Below are positions 1 to 4,800 of a stretch of DNA of 10,164 bases, piece after piece; position 1 is the first letter of the stretch; the number at the start of each line of letters is the position of its first letter. Location: positions 1-10,164 of the forward strand of contig JAMNXK010000043.1 in assembly GCA_023653245.1 (NCBI GenBank). Direction: 5' to 3'. The position numbers were made by a program, and so were the translations under genes. The notes under the pieces are model-generated. The model was not told where the DNA came from. It ran no database searches and saw only the letters and a list, made by a program, of their open reading frames with translations. Source of the DNA: Tagaea sp. (GTDB lineage Bacteria; Pseudomonadota; Alphaproteobacteria; CACIAM-22H2).

Positions 1-1
1 C

Positions 2-112
2 GCCGCGCCGGCCGCCGGTGCGAAGGCGGGCGACGCCAAGGCCGCGGCTCCCGCCGCGGGTGCCAAGGCCGCGGCTCCCGCCGCCGCCGCCAAGCCCGCC
101 GCCAAGAAGTAA
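2..112 (+). CDS. rplY: C-terminal tail of 50S ribosomal protein L25/Ctc (partial)
   Basis: An open frame enters from the left edge and ends at a TAA (110-112). The 36 visible codons are almost entirely Ala, Lys, Pro and Gly and finish in AAKPAAKK. Alphaproteobacterial L25 (the CTC form, which binds 5S rRNA) often ends in such an Ala/Lys-rich basic tail, and L25 is often directly followed by pth and ychF, as here. The identification rests on this gene order and composition, because no conserved L25 domain lies inside the window. Another protein with a low-complexity basic tail cannot be excluded. The tail contains a near-exact internal repeat. The gap to pth is 39 bases, so co-transcription is plausible. 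Confidence 0.62.
   Translation, partial: AAPAAGAKAGDAKAAAPAAGAKAAAPAAAAKPAAKK
35..84 (+). repeat. Tandem repeat in the L25 tail
   Basis: A 23-base unit beginning GCCAAGGCCGCGGCTCCCGC occurs at 35-57 and again at 62-84, a period of 27 bases (9 codons). It encodes the repeated peptide AKAAAPAA. The period is a multiple of three, so copy number can change without shifting the frame. This is typical of low-complexity basic tails. Confidence 0.8.
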
Positions 113-123
113 GGCGGGCCGTC

Positions 124-133
124 CGTTCGAACG
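124..133. repeat. Perfect 10-base palindrome upstream of pth
   Basis: CGTTCGAACG is a perfect palindrome in the 39-base gap between the presumed rplY stop and the pth start. It could be an operator-like site or chance; nothing else in the gap supports a role. The gap shows no T-tract, so it is not an intrinsic terminator. Confidence 0.35.
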
Positions 134-151
134 CGTTTCGGGGTCCGGGCC

Positions 152-736
152 ATGAAGCTCCTTGTCGGGCTGGGCAACCCGGGCCCCGAATACGCGGCGA
201 ACCGCCACAATATCGGGTTCCTCGCGCTCGACGCGATCGCGGCCAAGCATCGCTTCGGCCCGTGGAAGCGGCGCTTCCATGGCGAGACCTGCGAAGGCTT
301 CGTCGACGGCATGAAGGTCGTGGCGCTCAAGCCCCTCACCTTCATGAATCTGTCGGGCCAGTCGGTGGGCGAGGCCGCGCGCTTCCTCAAGGTGGCACCC
401 GCGGATACGATCGTGATCCACGACGAGCTCGACCTGCCGCAAGCCAAGCTCCGGACCAAGATCGGCGGCGGACATGGCGGGCATAACGGGCTCAGATCGA
501 TCGACGCGCATCTGGGCACCAAAGACTATGTGCGCGTGCGGCTGGGCATCGGCCATCCGGGCGACAAGGATTTGGTGTCCGATTACGTGCTGCACGATTT
601 CGGCAAGGGCGAGCGCGCCTGGGTGCGCGATCTGCTCGACGCCATCGCCGCCGATCTGGGCCTGTTGATCGCGGGCAAAGACTCGGCGTTCATGAACAAA
701 GTGGTGCGCGCGCTGGCGCCGCCCGAAACGAAATAG
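152..736 (+). CDS. pth: Peptidyl-tRNA hydrolase
   Basis: This cytoplasmic enzyme cleaves the ester bond of peptidyl-tRNA released from stalled ribosomes and so recycles tRNA. At 194 residues it has the usual length of bacterial Pth. The N-terminus VGLGNPGPEY carries the conserved Asn (N9), followed by the catalytic His in RHNIGF (H19). Further family motifs are PLTFMNLSG (M65, N66), the HDELDLP motif with the catalytic Asp (D91), and GGHNGLRS (N112). All residues expected from the E. coli enzyme (N10, H20, M67, D93, N114) have counterparts. The ATG at 152 is chosen because the protein begins exactly at the conserved first beta strand. It lies between the presumed rplY and ychF, a common alphaproteobacterial order, and ychF starts 8 bases after its stop. 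Confidence 0.97.
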   Translation: MKLLVGLGNPGPEYAANRHNIGFLALDAIAAKHRFGPWKRRFHGETCEGFVDGMKVVALKPLTFMNLSGQSVGEAARFLKVAPADTIVIHDELDLPQAKLRTKIGGGHGGHNGLRSIDAHLGTKDYVRVRLGIGHPGDKDLVSDYVLHDFGKGERAWVRDLLDAIAADLGLLIAGKDSAFMNKVVRALAPPETK

Positions 737-740
737 GGGA
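734..740 (+). promoter_or_regulatory. Shine-Dalgarno sequence of ychF
   Basis: TAGGGGA ends 4 bases before the ychF ATG at 745 and overlaps the pth stop codon, which suggests translational coupling of the two genes. The spacing is slightly short. Confidence 0.55.
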
Positions 741-744
741 CGAG

Positions 745-1845
745 ATGGGTTTCCGCTGCGGCATCGTGGGTCTGCCCAATGTGGGCAAGTCGACCCTGTT
801 CAACGCGCTGACCGCCACGGCCGCGGCGGCCGCCGCCAATTATCCGTTCTGCACGATCGAGCCCAATGTCGGCCGCGTGCCGGTCCCCGACAAGCGCCTC
901 GACACGCTCGCCGCATTGGCGAAATCGGCCAAGACCGTGCCCACGCAGCTCGAATTCGTGGATATCGCGGGGCTGGTGCGCGGCGCGTCGAAGGGCGAAG
1001 GATTGGGGAACCAGTTCCTGGGCCATATCCGCGAGGTCGACGCGATCGCCCATGTGCTGCGCTGCTTCGAAGGCGGGGACATCACCCATGTCGAAGGCTC
1101 GATCGATCCGATCCGCGACGCGGAAACGGTCGAGACCGAGCTGATGCTCTCGGACATGGAGAGTCTGGAAAAGCGCCTGGTCAATCTCCAGAAGAAGGCC
1201 AAGACCGGCGACAAGGAAGCCAAGCTGCTGCTCGATCTGGTCGAACCCGCTCTGGCCGCCTTGCGCGACGGCAAGGCCGCGCGCACGGTGAAGATCGCCC
1301 CCGAGCAGCAGGATGCGTGGCGCCAGCTCCAACTCATCACCGCCAAGCCCGTGCTCTACGTGTGCAACGTCGAGGAAGCCTCCGCCGACAAGGGCAACTC
1401 GCTGTCCGCCAAGGTCGCCGCCATGGCGGCCAAGCAAGGGGCGACGAGCGTGGTCATCTCCGCCGCCATCGAAGCCGAGATCGCGCAATTGCCGACCGAC
1501 GCGGAGCGCGCGGAGTTCCTGGCGTCGCTGGGGCTGTCGGAGACGGGCCTCGCGCGCGTGATCTCGGCGGGCTACGGGTTGCTGGGGCTGCAAACCTTCT
1601 TCACCGCCGGGCCCAAGGAAGCGCGCGCCTGGACCGTGCGCAAAGGGGCCAAAGCGCCGGAAGCGGCCGGGGTCATCCACACGGATTTCGAGCGCGGCTT
1701 CATCGCCGCCGAAACCATCGCCTTCGCCGACTATGTCGCCCTGGGCGGCGAGACGGCCGCCAAGGAAGCGGGCAAGGCGCGCACCGAGGGCCGCGACTAC
1801 TCGGTCGCGGACGGCGACGTTTTCCTGTTCCGGTTCAACGTCTGA
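745..1845 (+). CDS. ychF: Redox-/ribosome-associated ATPase YchF (Obg family)
   Basis: YchF is a universally conserved P-loop NTPase of the Obg family that prefers ATP, binds ribosomes and has been linked to stress responses. At 366 residues it matches the family (E. coli 363). Visible are the P-loop GLPNVGKS (residues 9-16), the switch-region motif NYPFCTIEPNVG (32-43), the G3 motif DIAGLVRGASKGEG (73-86) and the family-specific NVEE (208-211) in place of the NKxD that gives guanine specificity. A predicted coiled-coil stretch (EKRLVNLQKKAK) follows, and the C-terminal TGS domain (from about residue 280) contains the typical FFTAGPKEARAWT and the end DGDVFLFRFNV. The stop lies only 9 bases from the stop of a convergent lipoprotein gene. 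No intrinsic terminator is visible between them. Confidence 0.98.
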   Translation: MGFRCGIVGLPNVGKSTLFNALTATAAAAAANYPFCTIEPNVGRVPVPDKRLDTLAALAKSAKTVPTQLEFVDIAGLVRGASKGEGLGNQFLGHIREVDAIAHVLRCFEGGDITHVEGSIDPIRDAETVETELMLSDMESLEKRLVNLQKKAKTGDKEAKLLLDLVEPALAALRDGKAARTVKIAPEQQDAWRQLQLITAKPVLYVCNVEEASADKGNSLSAKVAAMAAKQGATSVVISAAIEAEIAQLPTDAERAEFLASLGLSETGLARVISAGYGLLGLQTFFTAGPKEARAWTVRKGAKAPEAAGVIHTDFERGFIAAETIAFADYVALGGETAAKEAGKARTEGRDYSVADGDVFLFRFNV

Positions 1846-1854
1846 GGCGAAGCG

Positions 1855-2280
1855 TCAATCGATCTCGTTGGCGGTCAGGAACATCGCGCGTTCCAGCGCC
1901 GCGAAGAATTGCTGATACGGCTCGGGGTCGGAAACGGCCTGCAGATTGTACTGGGCCGACGCGCGAACGGCGACTTGATTGCCGGCGCGCGGACGTACCG
2001 TCACCGTCATGCGCATGACGAAGCCTTGGAGCTTGGTCGCGCTGATCGTCCCCAGCCGTTCGTCGACCTTGTCGATCACGAAATTGAGATCCTGCAGCGT
2101 CGCGATGATGTTGCGCACGGTCAGGTTCGTATCCGGCGTCTCGAAACCGCGCGTCTGGAACGCGCGCAGTTGCACCTGGCTGCGGTCGGTGGCGAGCACC
2201 TGCTGGCGCGAATCGGCTTGGCAACCGGCGAGAGCGAAAGCGAGGAAAAGAGCGGCCAGCGGGTGGCGAATACGCCTCAT
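1855..2280 (-). CDS. Uncharacterised lipoprotein E (short form, paralogue of B)
   Basis: A 141-residue lipoprotein of unknown function. The signal peptide ends in the lipobox LAGC (C20), and Gln follows the Cys, predicting outer-membrane sorting. The mature part has FQTRGFET (residues 41-48), ATLQDLNFVIDKVD (60-73), a beta-rich middle with MTVTVRPRAGNQVAVRASAQ (91-110), and the C-terminal PYQQFF (121-126) and MFLTANEID (133-141). It aligns clearly with lipoprotein B and, at both ends, with A and D. The ATG at 2280 is chosen because it overlaps the TGA of D as ATGA, has GAGG 10 bases upstream, and places the lipobox at a normal distance. Its stop is 9 bases from the ychF stop on the other strand. 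I do not recognise a named family. A small alpha-beta domain is likely. Confidence 0.88.
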   Translation of the reverse strand: MRRIRHPLAALFLAFALAGCQADSRQQVLATDRSQVQLRAFQTRGFETPDTNLTVRNIIATLQDLNFVIDKVDERLGTISATKLQGFVMRMTVTVRPRAGNQVAVRASAQYNLQAVSDPEPYQQFFAALERAMFLTANEID

Positions 2281-2846
2281 ATCTCGTTCGCCTCGAGGAA
2301 GACCGACTGGGCGAGTTTGTCGAAAAACTCGCGGAAAATCTCGGGACTGTCGATCGTCTCGACGCGGCTGATCTGATCCTTCGTGTTCCAGATGACCCGC
2401 TGCAACGTGACGCGCAGGATCGTCTGGCGCGGATCGGTTGCCGGCCGCGTGGCGACGGAGATGCGGATGCGCTGGTCGCGCTCCCATACCGGATCCGCAC
2501 GTCCGCCCAACGCGATGATCAGCGCCGCCAAGATCACTTGGCTGGCGACTTGCCCGGCCTCGATCGCGTCGCGGTTCTTCGAGCCGACGATGAAGCCGGC
2601 ACCCCCGTTGGCCTCATCGATGATGAAGCCCAAATCCTGCAGCACCGCAGCGGAAGCGGACAGGAGTTGCGCCTCGTCGCGGGTGTCGAAACGCCGCGTC
2701 TGAGCCTGACGTTGGGCGAGCGCTTCGGGGGCGAGCGTCAACGCCGCCGTCTTCGCGGCCGTCTGGCGTTCGGGCTGGCAGCCCGAAACGGCCAAAGCCG
2801 CCGCGACGGCGCCCGCGAGCGCAACCGCTGTCGCGCTCCGTCGCAT
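2277..2846 (-). CDS. Uncharacterised lipoprotein D (long form, paralogue of A)
   Basis: A 189-residue lipoprotein of unknown function. The signal peptide ends in VSGC (C23), and Gln follows the Cys. The mature part contains AQTRRFDT (48-55), AVLQDLGFIIDEAN (67-80), GFIVGSKNRDA (84-94), a hydrophobic stretch (about 100-114), WERDQRIRISVATRP (121-135) and a C-terminus with FREFFDKLAQSVFLEANEI (171-189). By eye, roughly half of the first 35 aligned mature positions are identical to A (starting at AL.. in each), and the C-terminal FFDK and FLEA motifs are shared. The hydrophobic stretch may be a buried helix or a membrane-contacting element. The ATG at 2846 lies 2 bases after the stop of C. The codons for FLEA carry the Shine-Dalgarno of E. 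Proteins of this type occur widely in Proteobacteria as hypothetical lipoproteins, to my knowledge without an assigned role. Confidence 0.88.
   Translation of the reverse strand: MRRSATAVALAGAVAAALAVSGCQPERQTAAKTAALTLAPEALAQRQAQTRRFDTRDEAQLLSASAAVLQDLGFIIDEANGGAGFIVGSKNRDAIEAGQVASQVILAALIIALGGRADPVWERDQRIRISVATRPATDPRQTILRVTLQRVIWNTKDQISRVETIDSPEIFREFFDKLAQSVFLEANEI
2291..2294 (-). promoter_or_regulatory. Shine-Dalgarno of lipoprotein E inside the FLEA codons of D
   Basis: On the minus strand GAGG lies 10 bases upstream of the ATG at 2280. It is formed by the Glu-Ala codons (GAG GCG) of the conserved FLEA motif of D. The same arrangement and spacing occur between A and B. Confidence 0.65.
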
Positions 2847-2848
2847 TC

Positions 2849-3337
2849 TCAGAAGCTGCTCGAACGGTAGGCGAAGTCGCGCACCCGGCCGCCTTCGTCG
2901 TAGCGGATGATGATCGTCAGCGTTCGCTGGTTCGTGGCGCGCGCGCCGGCCGAGCTGCTCATCCCGACCCCGCCCAACCCGCCGCCAAGCGCGCCGCCCC
3001 CGGCCGCGCCGCCAAGCACCAAAGCGTTCACCCCGCCGGACGAGGTCGAGAAGGCAGTTTCTGTCGCGATGCGGTCGTAGACCCAATTCTCGCGCCTCTG
3101 CTCGTCGGTCGTCACCATGTTGGGCGCGCCAAGGACCGCGACGACGTCGGCGTTGGTCATGCCCACGCGGATCTCGCGCTGCACGGTGCCGACCGTCAGG
3201 CGATCGCCGCCGGACTGCGCCTCGCGCACGTTCTGAGCGTGCTGTTGGGCCGTCTGGCAGCCCGCGAGGATGGCGGCGGCGAGCGCGACGGCCAAGGTCG
3301 CGCGCAGTGCGGAAGTCGAGCGGAAAGCGGCGGTCAT
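2849..3337 (-). CDS. BamE/SmpA/OmlA-domain lipoprotein C with a glycine-rich insert
   Basis: A 162-residue lipoprotein. The signal peptide ends in LAGC (C27) with Gln next. Residues 57-90 match the SmpA/OmlA (BamE) pattern: IRVGMTNADVVAVLGAPN followed by an ENWVYD segment. The final strand pair is TLTIIIRYDEGGRVRDFAY (139-157). BamE is the small lipoprotein of the beta-barrel assembly complex, and the same fold is used by other outer-membrane lipoproteins, so membership of the Bam complex is not shown. Between the WVYD strand and the TIIIRYD strand lies an insert (about 100-138) that is very Gly-rich, with 12 Gly in residues 101-125. The ATG at 3337 is supported by GGAG six bases upstream and by the lipobox position. 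It lies between the two copies of the duplicated lipoprotein module. Confidence 0.87.
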   Translation of the reverse strand: MTAAFRSTSALRATLAVALAAAILAGCQTAQQHAQNVREAQSGGDRLTVGTVQREIRVGMTNADVVAVLGAPNMVTTDEQRRENWVYDRIATETAFSTSSGGVNALVLGGAAGGGALGGGLGGVGMSSSAGARATNQRTLTIIIRYDEGGRVRDFAYRSSSF

Positions 3338-3343
3338 GGAAAA

Positions 3344-3347
3344 CTCC
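3344..3347 (-). promoter_or_regulatory. Shine-Dalgarno of lipoprotein C
   Basis: On the minus strand GGAG lies 6 bases upstream of the ATG at 3337, in the 22-base gap after lipoprotein B. It fixes the start of C, since longer in-frame starts would run into the coding sequence of B. Confidence 0.7.
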
Positions 3348-3359
3348 AAGGTTGTCCCG

Positions 3360-3893
3360 TCATCGGACCGGAGATGGGGTCGCTGGCGTTTGGGCGGTGG
3401 GCGCCACGGGGGGCGCCGGCGCCGGAATCGGAATATCGGGGCCATCTTCGATCTGCAGCGCCGTCAAGAACAGCGCCTTCGCGAGCGGCTCGAAGAAAAG
3501 CTGCTGGTAGAAGACCGGATCGTCGACCTGGTTCTCTTGCAATACCGTGGCGATCGGGCGCACTTGGGCGTTGGCGCGCACGGCCATTTGGTTGCCGCCC
3601 GTGCGCGGCACCACCGTGGCCGTCAGACGCAATTGGGCGAGCTTGATCCCCGTAACGGTACCCGCCGATGCCTCCACCTTCTCGATCGTGTAGCCGAGGT
3701 CCTGCAACGTGGCGATGACCGCGCGCAAGACCTTGGCGCGATCGTTCGAATCGAACGCGCGGCTTTGGATCGCCCGCAGCTCGACCGCGCCCTTCTGGGA
3801 GACGATCAGCGGCGGCGCTTGGGTGGTCTGGCAGGCCGCGAGAAGGACCGCCAAGCCCAGCGCCAATCCCATCGAAAGGACCTTGCGGATCAT
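3360..3893 (-). CDS. Uncharacterised lipoprotein B (short form with proline-rich tail)
   Basis: A 177-residue lipoprotein of unknown function. The signal peptide ends in LAAC (C21), followed by Gln. The mature part has ELRAIQSRAFDSND (38-51), ATLQDLGYTIEKVEASAGTV (61-80), VVPRTGGNQMAVRANAQVR (94-112), then FYQQLFFEPLAKALFLTALQI (128-148). These match lipoprotein E almost segment by segment. Unlike E it continues into a tail of about 29 residues rich in Pro and Ala (149-177, including PIPAPAPPVAPTAQTPATPS), which may be a disordered or peptidoglycan-reaching linker. The ATG at 3893 overlaps the TGA of A as ATGA, with GGAGG 10 bases upstream, pointing to translational coupling. No catalytic motif is visible, and a binding or structural role is more likely. 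Confidence 0.88.
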   Translation of the reverse strand: MIRKVLSMGLALGLAVLLAACQTTQAPPLIVSQKGAVELRAIQSRAFDSNDRAKVLRAVIATLQDLGYTIEKVEASAGTVTGIKLAQLRLTATVVPRTGGNQMAVRANAQVRPIATVLQENQVDDPVFYQQLFFEPLAKALFLTALQIEDGPDIPIPAPAPPVAPTAQTPATPSPVR

Positions 3894-4450
3894 AGCCGCT
3901 CGGCCTCCAGGAACGCGCTTTGGGAAAACTTGTCGAAGAACTCTCGGTAGAGCTCCGGCTCCAGCAGCAACTCGGCCCGCCATTTGTGGCCATGATTGTT
4001 GAGCAAGCTGCGGTCGAACGACGCGCGGACTTCGATCTGATTTGAATTGACGATCGGCGTGGCGACGAGCGTGACGTTGATCGTCTGCTCCTGATCCCAA
4101 GTCGGCGTGTAGGCCGTGCCCATCAACGCAAAAAGGATCGTCAGCGCGACTTGACCGGTAACTTGAGCGGTCTCGCGCGCGTCGCGCTGCTTGGAGGCGA
4201 CGAGCACGCCCACGTCGAGGGCCGATTCGGTGACCGTGTAGCCAAGGTCCTGCAACGTCTGCGTCGCGGCCTGGAACAAGGCGAGCGTGTCCAGCGTGCC
4301 GAAGCGCCGGGTCTGCAGATTGCGCAGCTCGAGCGCGCCCGCGGGCGGTTGACCGATCTCCAACGCCTTTTGATTGGCGTCCACACAGCCCGACAAGGGC
4401 AATGTCGCGACGGCGAGCGCGCCGACAAAGGCCACGCGGCGAAGGCGCAT
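3890..4450 (-). CDS. Uncharacterised lipoprotein A (long form, first gene of operon)
   Basis: A 186-residue lipoprotein of unknown function. The signal peptide ends in the lipobox LSGC (C22), with Val next. The mature part has NLQTRRFGTLD (44-54), LQDLGYTVTES (66-76), VGVLVASKQRDARETAQV, a hydrophobic stretch and a Trp-containing strand region similar to D, and a C-terminus with LYREFFDKFSQSAFLEAERL (167-186). Start choice: the ATG at 4450 gives a textbook lipoprotein signal peptide, but no Shine-Dalgarno is visible before it. An in-frame ATG at 4534 would add 28 residues before the same signal peptide and also lacks a clear ribosome binding site. I prefer 4450. As first gene it is expected to follow a promoter in the divergent region shared with the protease lipoprotein. 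Confidence 0.85.
   Translation of the reverse strand: MRLRRVAFVGALAVATLPLSGCVDANQKALEIGQPPAGALELRNLQTRRFGTLDTLALFQAATQTLQDLGYTVTESALDVGVLVASKQRDARETAQVTGQVALTILFALMGTAYTPTWDQEQTINVTLVATPIVNSNQIEVRASFDRSLLNNHGHKWRAELLLEPELYREFFDKFSQSAFLEAERL
3904..3908 (-). promoter_or_regulatory. Shine-Dalgarno of lipoprotein B inside the FLEA codons of A
   Basis: On the minus strand GGAGG lies 10 bases upstream of the ATG at 3893 and is formed by the Leu-Glu-Ala codons (CTG GAG GCC) of the FLEA motif of A. It mirrors the arrangement between D and E. Confidence 0.7.
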
Positions 4451-4574
4451 GGCCAATGTGGGGCGCCGTCCGTCGCCCGCAACGCGGGTCCCGCCGATTC
4501 CGACCGAACGATCCGAGGATGTATGGGAATGCATTGGCGTTCGGGGGAGTAGAACGATACGGAGTGTTCGCAGG

Positions 4575-4583
4575 GTTATCACA
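4575..4583 (-). promoter_or_regulatory. Candidate extended -10 element for the lipoprotein operon
   Basis: On the minus strand the sequence is TGTGATAAC, i.e. TG, one base, then GATAAC, with four of six matches to TATAAT. Transcription would begin near 4568, upstream of both candidate starts of lipoprotein A. No -35 hexamer of quality is present at 17 bases, so this remains a weak call. Confidence 0.25.
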
Positions 4584-4617
4584 GGTGGCTCTCGGAGGAA
4601 AGATGGATTCGGGCGCG

Positions 4618-4649
4618 GCCGCCGCCAAAGGCGGTGGCGATTCGTCGCC
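4618..4649. repeat. Two alternative short hairpins in the divergent region
   Basis: The first is GCCGCCGCC-AAA-GGCGGTGGC (4618-4638), a 9-base stem with one G-T pair. The second is GGCGA-TTCG-TCGCC (4636-4649), a perfect 5-base stem with a TTCG loop. They share bases 4636-4638, so full formation of one limits the other. No T-tract follows on either strand, so they are not ordinary terminators. They could lie in the leader of the protease transcript if its promoter is upstream. Confidence 0.4.
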
Positions 4650-4786
4650 GACACCACGGCCTTCGCCGGCTTCGCGGCACCGGACAGCGACCTTTTCCCG
4701 TTCGGGCGCAACGTCTAACGATCCCCTTGCGAAATTCGACGCCTTTCGGTAGGGAGAAGCCAGCACGCTTTGGTTTCCCCCGAACC

Positions 4787-4790
4787 GAGG
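4787..4790 (+). promoter_or_regulatory. Shine-Dalgarno of the protease lipoprotein
   Basis: GAGG followed by 10 bases and the ATG at 4801. It supports that start, which also gives a correctly sized lipoprotein signal peptide. Confidence 0.55.
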
Positions 4791-4800
4791 GTCCCGTCCG

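Larger units (their letters stand above)
1855..4450 (-). other. Five-gene lipoprotein operon built from a duplicated two-gene module
   Basis: Five minus-strand genes follow each other with overlaps or short gaps: A (4450-3890), B (3893-3360), C (3337-2849), D (2846-2277) and E (2280-1855). A/B and D/E overlap by 4 bases, B/C are 22 apart and C/D are 2 apart. Every product has a lipobox with a non-Asp residue at position +2, which predicts the outer membrane by the E. coli sorting rule. A aligns with D and B with E, so the pair A-B and the pair D-E are likely duplicates, with the BamE-like gene C between them. Co-transcription is inferred from spacing. Confidence 0.85.
4451..4800. promoter_or_regulatory. 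Divergent intergenic region between lipoprotein A and the protease lipoprotein
   Basis: About 350 bases without a convincing gene; small open frames here have no recognisable product. The region should hold promoters for both directions. For the minus strand, an extended -10-like TGTGATAAC (plus-strand 4575-4583) is the best candidate, but no good -35 accompanies it. For the plus strand, a TTGCGA (about 4727-4732) lies at a suitable place for a -35 but has no good -10. Two possible hairpins lie in the middle (4618-4638 and 4636-4649); they share three bases, so only one can form fully. No clear operator repeat was found. Confidence 0.45.

Noticed and set aside
35..84. Tandem repeat at the left edge considered as a mobile or CRISPR-like repeat
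   Set aside because: There are only two copies with a 27-base period in frame, and they encode an Ala/Lys-rich protein tail, so it is a coding repeat.
583..1680. A 365-codon open frame on the minus strand opposite pth and ychF
   Set aside because: Both genes on the plus strand are highly conserved families. The antisense product is low-complexity and spans two genes, so it is a shadow.
4451..4534. 28-residue N-terminal extension of lipoprotein A from the ATG at 4534
   Set aside because: It would put a hydrophilic segment before a complete lipoprotein signal peptide, and no Shine-Dalgarno precedes it. It is not excluded, but the start at 4450 fits the lipobox better.
3894..4766. Upstream extension of the lipoprotein B frame
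   Set aside because: The frame stays open through gene A, but the extension has shadow-like composition. The lipobox signal peptide and the ribosome binding site place the start at 3893.
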